From Pseudomonas sp. MUP55 (GTDB lineage: Bacteria > Pseudomonadota > Gammaproteobacteria > Pseudomonadales > Pseudomonadaceae): a DNA stretch of 64,000 nucleotides. Every line of letters starts with the position of its first letter. Position 1 is the first letter of the stretch. The notes under the pieces were generated by a model. That model did not search any database and was not told the DNA's origin. It was given only the letters and a program-made list of their open reading frames with translations. A program made the position numbers and the translations under genes. The stretch is from the NCBI RefSeq assembly GCF_034043515.1, contig NZ_CP138214.1:62001-126000 (forward strand), read 5' to 3'. Shown here piece by piece: positions 1-9,104 of the stretch.

Positions 1-795
<795 letters not shown>

Positions 796-796
<1 letters not shown>

Positions 797-1614
797 TGGA
801 TCGTTATGTTGTCTTCGGCAACCCCATCGGCCACAGCAAGTCGCCGTTGATTCACCGCATGTTCGCCGAGCAGACCGGTGAGCAACTGGACTACAGCACA
901 CTGCTCGCGCCGCTGGAGGATTTCACCGGCTGCGCCCGTGAGTTCTTTCAACACGGCCGGGGTGCGAATGTCACGGTGCCGTTCAAGGAAGACGCTTTCC
1001 GGCTGGCCGACACCCTCACCGAGCGTGCCCGGCGCGCCGGTGCGGTGAATACACTGAGCAAGCTGGCCGACGGCACGTTGCTGGGCGACAACACTGACGG
1101 TGCCGGCCTGGTGCGCGACCTGACGGTGAACGCGGGGCTGGACCTGCAGGGCAAACGCATCCTGCTGCTGGGCGCCGGTGGCGCGGTGCGCGGTGTATTG
1201 GAGCCGTTGCTGGCGCAGCAACCCTCCTCTTTGATCATCGCCAACCGTACGGTGGAAAAGGCCGAGTTGCTCGCTGAGCTGTTCGACGATCTGGGCCCGG
1301 TGTCTGCCAGTGGTTTCGATTGGCTGCGTGAGCCGGTAGACGTGATTATCAATGCCACCTCCGCCAGCCTGACGGGTGATGTACCGCCGATTGCTGCCAG
1401 CCTGATCGAGCCGGGCAAGACGGTCTGCTACGACATGATGTACGCCAAGGAACCCACCGCGTTCTGCCGCTGGGCTGAGAAACAGGGTGCTGCGGTAGCG
1501 ATGGATGGCCTGGGCATGCTGGTGGAACAAGCGGCGCAAGCCTTCTTCCTGTGGCGCGGCGTGCGCCCGGATTCGGCGCCGGTACTGGCCGAACTGCGCC
1601 GTCAGTTGGTCTGA
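796..1614 (+). CDS. aroE: Shikimate dehydrogenase (NADP+)
   Basis: It reduces 3-dehydroshikimate to shikimate with NADPH in aromatic amino acid synthesis. The 272-residue protein has the full family length. Visible motifs are [13 protein letters not shown] for shikimate binding, NVTVPFK with the catalytic lysine, DNTDGAGL, and the nucleotide-binding loop GAGGAVRGV followed by NRT, typical of NADP-dependent AroE. I chose the ATG at 796, which overlaps the hemF stop (TGATG). A GTG at 793 is in frame, but the ATG fits better. A REP pair follows 12 bp after the stop and probably ends the transcript. Confidence 0.96.
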
Positions 1615-1626
1615 TGCAAATCAAAT

Positions 1627-1713
1627 GTGGGAGGGGGCTTGCCCCCGATTGCGGTCTGTCAGCTACCCCTATGTTGGCTGAAACACCGCTATCGGGGGCA
1701 AGCCCCCTCCCAC
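1627..1713. repeat. REP pair (inverted), family A
   Basis: Two inverted arms beginning GTGGGAGGGGGC and ending GCCCCCTCCCAC flank about 35 bp of unique sequence. Each arm carries its own small hairpin (GGGGGC-TT-GCCCCC). The element lies between the convergent aroE and SulP genes, where it could act as a transcript-end structure. Confidence 0.9.
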
Positions 1714-1726
1714 AGTTTGATCGCGT

Positions 1727-3295
1727 TCAGTCTTCGAAATAGATGGGGCACTTGTCAGGCCCTTCCAGTTTCTTCAGTTCTTCAACCACTTGTGGCCTGG
1801 CCCCGCGCAACGTCAGGCTGCGCCCCGACCCCGCCAACCGTCGGGCTTCCTGGTGCAGCATCTCTACCCCGGAGTAGTCGATGAAGTTGATCTGCTGCGA
1901 CTCGATCACCACCCGCTCGCCCTGCAAACGTTGCAGGCGTACTTGCAGGTAATGGCTGGCGCCAAAAAAGATTGAGCCGCCTACCCTCAATACATCCTCG
2001 TCACCGTCGCGCCAGTGCTGAACCCGTGGTTGCGAGGTGCGCTTGAGGTAGAAAAACAGCGACGCGAGTACCCCCGCATAAATCGCCGTCTGCAGTTCCA
2101 GCAATAACGTGGCGACGCACGTCAGGCCCATCACCACGAACTCGGCGCGGCTCACGCGGAATAACGCACGGATGGCTCGGTGGTCCACCAGGCCCCAGCA
2201 GATCAGCAGGATACTCGCCGCCATGCTGGGGATCGGAATGTGGGCGATCAACCCCGCGCCAAACAGCGCGAACAGCGCCACCCAGAGCGCCGAAAACACG
2301 CCGGCCAGTGGTGAGCGGGCGCCCGCTTCATAACTGAGGCCGGAGCGGGTGAAGGAACCTGCCGACAGATACCCGCAGAAAAACCCGCCGATGATGTTGG
2401 ATAAACCTTGGGCGCGAACCTCCTGATTCGCGTCGAGCACTTGCTGTGACCGCGCCGACAGTGAGCGTGCAATCGACAGGCTGGTCACCAGGCCCAACAT
2501 GCCCACTGCCACGGCACTGGGTAGCAAGCGCAGGATCGTCTCCAGGTCCATCGGCAGCGCGCGCAAGGGCGGCAGCTTGCCGACAAACGAGCTGACCAGC
2601 GCCACATGCCCCAATAGCGACGGCCACAGCCACGCGGCCAGGCTGCCCAGGGCCAGGGCGATCAACAAAGTCGGCCAGCGTGGCATCAGGTATTTGAGCA
2701 GCGCCCCGACAAGCAACGTGCCCAAGCCCAGGGCGAGCGAGGCATGGTCCCATTCGCCGGCATGCTCGATCAGCGCCAGCAGGCTGTCGATGGCGGTGGC
2801 CTGGCTCGGAACGTCCAGCCCCAGCAGGTTGGGCACCTGCCCGAGCGCGATTACCACGGCGGCACCGAGGGTAAAACCGAGCACCACGGAATGGGAGACA
2901 AAATTCACCAGCGCGCCGAAGCGCAGCAGGCCCAGTAACCACTGAAACACGCCAGCGAGAAAGGTCAGCAGCAGGATCAATGTGATGTAGTCCTGGGACC
3001 CCGGCACCGCCAGCGGGCTGACACTGGCATAGAGCACGATGGAGATCGCCGCGGTAGGGCCGCAGATCAGGTGCCATGACGAGCCCCACAGACAAGCGAT
3101 CATTACCGGAACGATGGCAGCGTAGAGCCCGTATTCAGGTGGGAGCCCTGCGATCAGTGCGTAGGCAATCGACTGCGGCAGTGCGAGCACTGCGCCACTC
3201 AGACCCACGATGGCATCGCGGCCGACGCTGGCGCGGGTTTGGCGTGGCAGCCAGCTGAGGAAGGGCAACAGTGTGTGGCGGTTGGGCCGGGACAT
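1727..3295 (-). CDS. SulP family inorganic anion transporter with STAS domain
   Basis: This is a 522-residue inner-membrane transporter of the SulP/SLC26 family, which moves sulfate, bicarbonate or other anions. The N-terminal three quarters is a run of hydrophobic segments with the family stretch LPQSIAYALIAGLPPEYGLYAAIVPVMIA, followed by GPTAAISIV. Residues after about 410 form a cytoplasmic STAS domain (VVIESQQINFIDYSGVEMLH). The substrate cannot be read from the sequence. The gene stands alone between two REP elements, convergent with aroE. A second, more distant SulP protein lies at 35067-36611 beside a carbonic anhydrase. Proximity to the choline sulfate genes makes sulfate plausible, but that is inference. 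Confidence 0.88.
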   Translation of the reverse strand: MSRPNRHTLLPFLSWLPRQTRASVGRDAIVGLSGAVLALPQSIAYALIAGLPPEYGLYAAIVPVMIACLWGSSWHLICGPTAAISIVLYASVSPLAVPGSQDYITLILLLTFLAGVFQWLLGLLRFGALVNFVSHSVVLGFTLGAAVVIALGQVPNLLGLDVPSQATAIDSLLALIEHAGEWDHASLALGLGTLLVGALLKYLMPRWPTLLIALALGSLAAWLWPSLLGHVALVSSFVGKLPPLRALPMDLETILRLLPSAVAVGMLGLVTSLSIARSLSARSQQVLDANQEVRAQGLSNIIGGFFCGYLSAGSFTRSGLSYEAGARSPLAGVFSALWVALFALFGAGLIAHIPIPSMAASILLICWGLVDHRAIRALFRVSRAEFVVMGLTCVATLLLELQTAIYAGVLASLFFYLKRTSQPRVQHWRDGDEDVLRVGGSIFFGASHYLQVRLQRLQGERVVIESQQINFIDYSGVEMLHQEARRLAGSGRSLTLRGARPQVVEELKKLEGPDKCPIYFED

Positions 3296-3357
3296 CGCAG
3301 GCTCGAATTTGAAGATTGGGCTAGGTTATCAGTACACACAGGCCTCTGTGGGAGGGG

Positions 3358-3435
3358 GCTTGCTCCCGATAGCGGTGTGCCAGTCACCAGATGTATCGAC
3401 TGAAACACCGCTATCGGGAGCAAGCCCCCTCCCAC
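3358..3435. repeat. REP pair (inverted), family A
   Basis: Arms read GTGGGAGGGGGCTTGCTCCCGATAGCGGTG and its complement, so this copy has the CTCCCGATAGCGGTG variant. It lies between the SulP gene start and the end of the choline-binding protein gene. Confidence 0.9.
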
Positions 3436-3454
3436 ATTTGGATCGTGGTGTGTC

Positions 3455-4369
3455 TTAGAGTTTGGCTTTTACAGCGGCCAAGGCATCCTGGCCGTCCAGG
3501 GTTTTAACGCCTTCCAGCCACTTATCCAACACCGCAGGATTGGCCTTGATCCAGGCCTTCGCGGCATCGGCATTGCTGACCTTCTTATTCGCCACTTCAG
3601 CCATGATGCTGTTCTCCATGTCTTGAGTGAAACTCAGGTTGGTCAGCAGTTTCCCCACATTCGGGCAGGCTTGCGCATAGCCCTTGCGGGTCAGGGTGTA
3701 GACGCTGCCGGTGTCGCCAAAATACTTCTCGCCGCCTTTGAGGTAATGCATGTTCAACTGCACGTTCATCGGGTGCGGCGTCCAGCCGAGGAAGGTGACG
3801 AAGCGCTGTTTCTTCACCGCCCGCGAGACTTCGGCGAGCATCGCCTGTTCACTCGACTCGATCAACTTCCACTGGCCAAGCTCGAAGTCGTTTTTCTTGA
3901 TGATCTCCTGCAGAGAAATATTGGCCGGTGCGCCGGAGCCGATGCCGTAGATCTTCTTGTCGAACTTGTCGGCGAATTTATTCAGATCGGCAAAATCATG
4001 CACGCCGGCATCCCACACATAGTCCGGCACAGCGAGGGTGAACTCGGTGCCGTCGAGGTTTTTGGCCAGTTGCACCACATCGCCATTGGCCACGAACTTG
4101 TCATAAAAGCCTTGCTGCGCCGGCATCCAGTTGCCCATGAACACATCAACCTGGCCGTCCTTGAGACCGCCGAAAGTAATCGGCACCGCCAGCGTGTCGA
4201 CCTTGGCCTTGTAGCCCATGCCGGTCAGCAGGAAGCCGGTGATGGCGTTGGTCGCCGCAATGTCGCTCCAGCCGGGATCGGCCATTTTCACCGTTTCACA
4301 ACTGGCGTCGGCGTAGGCGTTGGCGCTGCTCAACGCCAGAATGCCCAGCACTACCGTTAACTTTTGCAT
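3455..4369 (-). CDS. Choline-type ABC transporter substrate-binding protein (ChoX-like)
   Basis: This is a 304-residue periplasmic binding protein of the OpuAC/ProX class. It has a clear signal peptide (MQKLTVVLGILALSSANAYA, cleavage near residue 20). The mature protein begins ASCETVKMADPGWSDIAATNAI, typical of choline/betaine-binding ChoX proteins, and contains VDVFMGNWMPAQ and FLGWTPHPMN, which contribute to the quaternary-ammonium aromatic cage in the family. It sits 16 bp downstream of betC on the same strand, so it probably captures choline or choline sulfate. No permease or ATPase gene is adjacent, so it must work with a transporter encoded elsewhere. The start has a good ribosome site (AGGGAAGG). 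Confidence 0.88.
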   Translation of the reverse strand: MQKLTVVLGILALSSANAYADASCETVKMADPGWSDIAATNAITGFLLTGMGYKAKVDTLAVPITFGGLKDGQVDVFMGNWMPAQQGFYDKFVANGDVVQLAKNLDGTEFTLAVPDYVWDAGVHDFADLNKFADKFDKKIYGIGSGAPANISLQEIIKKNDFELGQWKLIESSEQAMLAEVSRAVKKQRFVTFLGWTPHPMNVQLNMHYLKGGEKYFGDTGSVYTLTRKGYAQACPNVGKLLTNLSFTQDMENSIMAEVANKKVSNADAAKAWIKANPAVLDKWLEGVKTLDGQDALAAVKAKL

Positions 4370-4385
4370 GGCCTTCCCTCTGTAT

Positions 4386-5900
4386 TTATTGGTGTTGGCA
4401 GGGTTGTGGGTAACGTGCCTTGCGCTCCAGGTCGTCGAGGTCGATATGGTTGCGCATGTACTGCTGGCTGGCGTCTACCAGCGGCTGGTGGTCCCAGCTC
4501 TTGAGCTTGCCCTGGGTCAGTGCTTCGAACACCAGGCGACGGCGGCGTTGGCTGGCGAGTGCCTGTTGGTGGATCGCCGGGATGTCCCATTTGGCCCGCG
4601 CCTCGTTCAAAAACGCCTCGAACAGTGCCCGGTGTTCCGGTGACTGGCTGAGGTTCTCCCGTTCATGCGGGTCGTTGTGCACATCGAACAGTAGACAAGG
4701 GTCGTCTTCGCTGTAGATGAATTTGTAGGCGCCGCGGCGAATCATCATCAGCGGGCTGATGGTGCCTTCGGCCATGTATTCGCCAAAGACTTCGTCGTGC
4801 CCGCCCTGGCCTTGCAAGTGCGGCAGCAGCGAACGGCCGTCCAGTGGCAGGCGCGGGTCCAGCTCGCCGCCGGCCAATTCCACCAGGGTGGGCAGCAGAT
4901 CGGCGGTCGAGACGGCCTGGGTCACACGGCGCGCCGCGAATTGCCCCGGCGCGCTGATCAGCAGCGGCACGCGGGCGGCCATTTCGAACCAGTGCATTTT
5001 GTACCAGAGCCCACGTTCGCCCAGCATGTCGCCGTGGTCACCCGAGAAGATGATCAGGGTGTCATCGGCCAGCCCGGTGTCTTCCAGGGTTTGCAGCAGC
5101 TTGCCGACGTTGCTGTCGATGTAGCTGCAGGCGCCGAAATAGGCACGGCGGGCATCGCGGATCTTATCCACCGGCAGCGGTTTGCCCCACAGGTCGTAGA
5201 CCTTGAGCAAACGCTGGGAATGCGGGTCGAGATCACCCTGCGCAGGCGTTTCAGGCAAGGGGATGTCGTGGTCGTCGTACAGGTCCCAGAACGGCTTGGG
5301 AATGGTGTACGGATCATGCGGATGGGTCATCGACACCGTCAGGCAGAACGGTTGGTCGCCGTCCTCGCGAATATGGTCGAACAGGTATTGCTGGGCCTTG
5401 AACACCACCTCTTCGTCAAAATCCAGCTGATTGGTACGCACGCACGGCCCGGCTTGCAGCACCGAGGACATGTTGTGATACCAGGTGGGGCGCACATCCG
5501 GTTCATCCCAGTTCACCGCCCAGCCGTAGTCGGCCGGGTAGATGTCGCTGGTCAGGCGCTCTTCATAGCCATGCAACTGGTCGGGCCCGCAGAAATGCAT
5601 CTTGCCCGACAGCGCGGTGCGGTAGCCGAGGCGACGCAGGTAGTGGGCGTAGGTGGGCACATCGGCCGGGAAGTCCGCCGCGTTGTCATAAGCGCCAATC
5701 TTGCTCGGCAGCTGGCCGCTGACCAGGGTAAAGCGCGACGGCGCGCACAGTGGGCTGTTGCAATAGGCGGCGTCGAACACCACAGCGTTTTCGGCGAGGC
5801 GGCTCAGGTTCGGCAACTTGATCGGGGAAGGTCCGTAGAACGGTAGCATCGGCGCGGCCATTTGATCGGCCATGATGAAAAGAATGTTCTTGCGCTTCAT
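4386..5900 (-). CDS. betC: Choline-sulfatase
   Basis: It hydrolyses choline-O-sulfate to choline and sulfate, feeding glycine betaine synthesis and sulfur supply. The 504-residue protein has the sulfatase signature LCAPSRFTLVSGQLPSKIG; Cys52 in C-x-P-S-R is the residue converted to formylglycine. Metal ligands are visible in NILFIMADQ near the start and in FSGDHGDMLGE. The C-terminal end HIDLDDLERKARYPQ is typical of choline sulfatases rather than arylsulfatases. I set the start at the ATG giving MKRKNILF; the frame extends six codons upstream, but the family starts here. It is the first gene of a betC-choX unit divergent from a LysR regulator. Confidence 0.95.
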   Translation of the reverse strand: MKRKNILFIMADQMAAPMLPFYGPSPIKLPNLSRLAENAVVFDAAYCNSPLCAPSRFTLVSGQLPSKIGAYDNAADFPADVPTYAHYLRRLGYRTALSGKMHFCGPDQLHGYEERLTSDIYPADYGWAVNWDEPDVRPTWYHNMSSVLQAGPCVRTNQLDFDEEVVFKAQQYLFDHIREDGDQPFCLTVSMTHPHDPYTIPKPFWDLYDDHDIPLPETPAQGDLDPHSQRLLKVYDLWGKPLPVDKIRDARRAYFGACSYIDSNVGKLLQTLEDTGLADDTLIIFSGDHGDMLGERGLWYKMHWFEMAARVPLLISAPGQFAARRVTQAVSTADLLPTLVELAGGELDPRLPLDGRSLLPHLQGQGGHDEVFGEYMAEGTISPLMMIRRGAYKFIYSEDDPCLLFDVHNDPHERENLSQSPEHRALFEAFLNEARAKWDIPAIHQQALASQRRRRLVFEALTQGKLKSWDHQPLVDASQQYMRNHIDLDDLERKARYPQPCQHQ

Positions 5901-5990
5901 GGTTTCTCGGCATTCCATAGGCGGTGTTTATGCGAACCAGCATGGAGTCCTCTGAAAACCGGGTAAAGCCCATGAATCACAATGCCTAGG

Positions 5991-6005
5991 ATAAGCACAG
6001 CTTAT
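5991..6005. promoter_or_regulatory. Candidate LysR-type operator (palindrome over regulator start)
   Basis: The 15-bp sequence ATAAGCACAGCTTAT is a perfect 6-bp inverted repeat with a 3-bp centre and fits the T-N11-A rule for LysR-type regulators. It lies in the betC/regulator divergent region and overlaps the start codon of the regulator gene (ATG at 6004). Its role in autoregulation is inferred. Confidence 0.45.
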
Positions 6006-6954
6006 GTATGAAGCGCTCGGTGACCTCTCCCTCGATCTGCTGCGTGCGTTTGAAGCGGCTGCGCGCCAGCGCAGTTTCACGGGCGCCGCGATGGAGCTGG
6101 GCACCACCCAACCGGCCATCAGCCAGCAGATCAAACGTCTGGAAGAGCAGTTGGCGATCCGCTTGTTCGACCGTATCTACCGTGGCATCGAATTGACCGA
6201 TGCGGGTGCCCTGCTGTTCGAACAGGTTCAAGCCGGCCTGCAAACCATCAACCTGGGCCTGAGCACGGTCACCCAGCAGGACCAGCACGAAGTGCTGCAA
6301 GTGGCCACCGACTTTGCCTTCGCCGCCTACTGGCTGATGCCGCGCCTGCATCGCTTCCATGAGGCCAACCCGCAGGTCGACGTCAGCCTGGTGACCAGCG
6401 AGCGCAACCACGCCAGCCTGCGCAGTGACATCGACGTGGCTGTGCTGTTTGGCGATGGGCGCTTCAAGCAGGGCGACAGCCTGTGGCTGTTCAACGAAGA
6501 AGTCTTCCCGGTGTGCAGCCCGCAGTGGCTGAAGAACCAGACCGCCCCGCTGACGGTGCAAACCCTGCCGGACTATCCCTTGCTGCACCTGCGCCAGGAA
6601 AACAACAGCCAGTGGTTCGACTGGGCTGGTGTATTCCGCGAGCTGGGTATCAGCGCCGCGCCCACGCCTGGGCAATTGCGTTTCGACAATTACACCCTGC
6701 TGATCCAGGCGGCGATTGCCGGCCAGGGCGTCGCCATCGGCTGGCGCCATCTGGTGGACAATCTGCTGGAGCAGAACTGGCTGTGCAGGCCGATCAGCGA
6801 CACGGTGATCTCGCGTTTCGGCTATTACGTGGTGCAACCCCAGCGCAAGCGTCGCGGGCAGTTGGTCGAACGCTTCGTCGATTGGCTGGTGGCGGAGCAG
6901 GCCAGCAGCGCGCAGTCATTGACCGGGCTGGCCCTGCCGTCGATTGCGGTCTAG
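6004..6954 (+). CDS. LysR-family regulator of choline sulfate utilisation
   Basis: This is a 316-residue LysR-type transcription factor. The N-terminal helix-turn-helix is RSFTGAAMELGTTQPAISQQIKRLE, followed by the linker helix and a substrate-binding-protein-like effector domain from about residue 95. The position, divergent from betC with a short gap, matches the regulator found beside choline sulfatase genes in other Pseudomonas and rhizobia. The likely inducer is choline or choline sulfate (inference). The nearest ribosome-site-like sequence, AGGA at 5989, is about 11 bp from the ATG, and the start codon lies inside a palindrome, so translation may be weak or autoregulated. Confidence 0.85.
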   Translation: MYEALGDLSLDLLRAFEAAARQRSFTGAAMELGTTQPAISQQIKRLEEQLAIRLFDRIYRGIELTDAGALLFEQVQAGLQTINLGLSTVTQQDQHEVLQVATDFAFAAYWLMPRLHRFHEANPQVDVSLVTSERNHASLRSDIDVAVLFGDGRFKQGDSLWLFNEEVFPVCSPQWLKNQTAPLTVQTLPDYPLLHLRQENNSQWFDWAGVFRELGISAAPTPGQLRFDNYTLLIQAAIAGQGVAIGWRHLVDNLLEQNWLCRPISDTVISRFGYYVVQPQRKRRGQLVERFVDWLVAEQASSAQSLTGLALPSIAV

Positions 6955-6983
6955 GATCGGCGCACAGGGATCGGGAGTCCGTC

Positions 6984-7310
6984 ATGCAACGTATCAAGGG
7001 CTATCACGCCCATATCTACTTCGACGCCAGTACGATCGACCAGGCGCGCACCTTGTGCGAAGACGCGGCGGCGCTCTTCCCGCTGCGCATGGGCCGCGTG
7101 CATGAGCGCCCGGTGGGCCCGCACCCGGACTGGAGCTGCCAGTTGGCGTTCGAGCCGGAATACATCGGGGTGGTGCTGCCGTGGCTGGCGCTGCATCGCA
7201 AGGGCCTGGTGGTCTTCCTGCATCCCGAGACCGGCGATGACCTGAAGGATCACACTGATTACGCGATCTGGATGGGTGCGATGCGCGAGCTGGATTTGTC
7301 TATTTTTTAA
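6984..7310 (+). CDS. DOPA 4,5-dioxygenase family protein
   Basis: This small cytoplasmic protein of 108 residues has the family signatures YHAHIYFD near the start, RPVGPHPDWSCQLAF in the middle and FLHPETGDDLKDHTDYAIWMG near the end. Conserved histidines in these motifs probably bind the catalytic metal. Family members open catechol rings, but the physiological substrate in bacteria is mostly unknown. I chose the ATG at 6984, preceded by GGGAGTC. It follows the LysR gene by 29 bp on the same strand and could be read through from it, though no functional link is evident. Confidence 0.85.
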   Translation: MQRIKGYHAHIYFDASTIDQARTLCEDAAALFPLRMGRVHERPVGPHPDWSCQLAFEPEYIGVVLPWLALHRKGLVVFLHPETGDDLKDHTDYAIWMGAMRELDLSIF

Positions 7311-7370
7311 CCTCTGTCTACCGACGCCATCGTCATCTTCTTAACAAGGTGTAGGATTTTGCATTGCCAT

Positions 7371-7430
7371 ATCTCAATATATGGGACTGTTATTTATATA
7401 TTGAGATTTAAACAGGCATAGGTTTATATT
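7371..7430 (+). promoter_or_regulatory. Promoter and operator of the galactonate operon
   Basis: A perfect 12-bp inverted repeat, ATCTCAATATAT (7371-7382) and ATATATTGAGAT (7396-7407), is separated by 13 bp. The right arm contains TTGAGA (7401-7406), which lies 18 bp before TATATT (7425-7430). Together these look like a sigma-70 -35/-10 pair. A repressor bound to the repeat would cover the -35 box. In other bacteria the dgo operon is controlled by the GntR-family repressor DgoR; no such gene is seen next to this operon. Confidence 0.65.
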
Positions 7431-7474
7431 CGCCCATCTGCTTATTTCAGCACCCACTCATTTCAGGTGAAGCG

Positions 7475-8434
7475 ATGCAGGCGCAATTGATCGCGCTCGA
7501 TTGGGGAACAAGCTCCCTTCGTGCTTACAAACTCGGCCCCGCAGGCGTGGTGCTGGAACAACGCTCACTGGCGTCGGGCATCATGCATTTGCCCAGCGAA
7601 CCGCGTGACATCGCCGGTGTTCACTGCAGCAACGGTTTTGAATTGGCCTTTGATACCGCCTGTGGCGATTGGCTCGACGCCCAGCCCGAACTGCCGGTGA
7701 TCGCCTGCGGCATGGTCGGCAGTGCACAGGGTTGGAGCGAAGCGGCTTATCGCAACACCCCGGTCGATGTCGCCCGCCTGGGCCAGGCGTTGCACAAGGT
7801 GCGCAGCGTGCGTGGCGTGGATGTGCATATCGTGCCGGGCGTGATCGAACAGGTCGGACTGCCCAATGTGATGCGCGGCGAAGAAACCCAGGTGCTCGGC
7901 GTGCTGCACGGGCTTGCGAGCGACGTGCTGATCGGCCTGCCGGGCAGCCATTCCAAGTGGGTCGAGGTGGTCGAGGGCTGTATCACGCACTTCGACACAT
8001 TCATGACCGGTGAGCTGTTCGCAGTATTGAGCAGCCACAGCATCCTGGGGCGTACCCAGAAACCATCGGAACATTTCCAGACCGAGGCATTCGACCGGGG
8101 CGTGCATGTCGCGCTGTCGTCAGACGGCCAACGCGGCGTGCTCTCGACCCTCTTCAGCGCCCGCACCCTCGGGCTCACCGCCGAACTCACCCCAGAGCAG
8201 CAGCCCGACTACCTGTCCGGCCTGCTCATCGGCCATGAGCTCGCCGGGTTACCCGACAGCGCAAAGCACAAGCCGATCATCCTGGTCGGCGCCGCCGCGC
8301 TCTGCGCCCGCTATCAACGCGCCCTCGCCCTTTGCGGCTTTGCCCACGTCAGCCTGGCGCAGGAAGCCAGCGAGCGCGGCTTGTGGCAACTGGCCGTGGC
8401 GGCCGGGCTCACTCAACCTGTAACGGAGGCCTGA
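7475..8434 (+). CDS. dgoK: 2-dehydro-3-deoxygalactonokinase
   Basis: It phosphorylates 2-keto-3-deoxygalactonate with ATP, the second step of the De Ley-Doudoroff route for D-galactonate. The 319-residue protein has the N-terminal phosphate loop ALDWGTSSLRAYKL of the DgoK family and matches its usual length. A second conserved stretch is GLPGSHSKWVEV, followed by FDTFMTGELFAVLSSHSIL. It is the first gene of the operon, 44 bp downstream of the candidate promoter, with a ribosome site AGGTGAAG before the ATG. The next gene, dgoA, follows after one base. Confidence 0.95.
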   Translation: MQAQLIALDWGTSSLRAYKLGPAGVVLEQRSLASGIMHLPSEPRDIAGVHCSNGFELAFDTACGDWLDAQPELPVIACGMVGSAQGWSEAAYRNTPVDVARLGQALHKVRSVRGVDVHIVPGVIEQVGLPNVMRGEETQVLGVLHGLASDVLIGLPGSHSKWVEVVEGCITHFDTFMTGELFAVLSSHSILGRTQKPSEHFQTEAFDRGVHVALSSDGQRGVLSTLFSARTLGLTAELTPEQQPDYLSGLLIGHELAGLPDSAKHKPIILVGAAALCARYQRALALCGFAHVSLAQEASERGLWQLAVAAGLTQPVTEA

Positions 8435-8435
8435 C

Positions 8436-9056
8436 ATGCTCAAGACAGCACTCGCACAAAACGGTTTGATCGCGATCCTGCGCGGTGTGCGCCCGGACGA
8501 AGCCGAAGCCGTCGGCCAGGTGTTGTACCAGGCCGGCTTTCGCGTGATCGAAGTGCCGCTGAACTCGCCCGATCCCTACACCAGCATCCGTACCCTGCGC
8601 GACAGCCTGCCCGCCGATTGCCTGATCGGTGCCGGCACGGTGCTGACGCCCGAGCAGGTCGAGCAGGTCAAGGCCGCTGGCGGGCAAGTGATTGTCATGC
8701 CCCACAGTGATGCCAAGGTCTTGCGTGCGGCCAAAGCGGCGGGCTTGTACCTGTCGCCGGGCGTCGCCACGCCGACCGAAGCGTTTGCCGCACTGGCCGA
8801 AGGGGCCGACGTATTGAAGCTGTTCCCGGCCGAGCAAATGGGCCCGGCGGTGATCAAGGCGTGGCTGGCGGTATTGCCGGCGGGCACGTTGTTGCTGCCG
8901 GTCGGCGGTATTACCCCGGACAACATGCAGGTGTTCACCGACGCCGGTGCCAAAGGCTTCGGCCTGGGCTCGGGCCTGTTCAAACCGGGCATGAGCGTGG
9001 AGCAGGTTGCGAGCCGCGCCCAGGCGTATGTCGCGGCCTGGAAAGCCCTCGGCTGA
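8436..9056 (+). CDS. dgoA: 2-dehydro-3-deoxy-6-phosphogalactonate aldolase
   Basis: It cleaves KDPGal to pyruvate and glyceraldehyde 3-phosphate. The 206-residue TIM-barrel protein is of the KDPG/KDPGal aldolase family. Motifs seen are LIAILRGVRPDEA with the catalytic glutamate region replaced as in DgoA, IGAGTVLTPEQV, and FPAEQMGPAVIKAW where KDPG aldolases have FPA. The Schiff-base lysine lies in DVLKLFPAE. It sits between dgoK and dgoD, which favours galactonate over gluconate specificity. Confidence 0.93.
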   Translation: MLKTALAQNGLIAILRGVRPDEAEAVGQVLYQAGFRVIEVPLNSPDPYTSIRTLRDSLPADCLIGAGTVLTPEQVEQVKAAGGQVIVMPHSDAKVLRAAKAAGLYLSPGVATPTEAFAALAEGADVLKLFPAEQMGPAVIKAWLAVLPAGTLLLPVGGITPDNMQVFTDAGAKGFGLGSGLFKPGMSVEQVASRAQAYVAAWKALG

Positions 9057-9104
9057 TTTCAAGTTTCGCGCCTGCTGGCGCCGCATCTACAAGAGAGATA
9101 ACAG

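Noticed and set aside
3623..4360. Long open frame on the plus strand opposite the choline-binding protein gene
   Set aside because: It is the reverse-strand shadow of a well-supported secreted protein, as with many long antisense frames in this GC-rich DNA.
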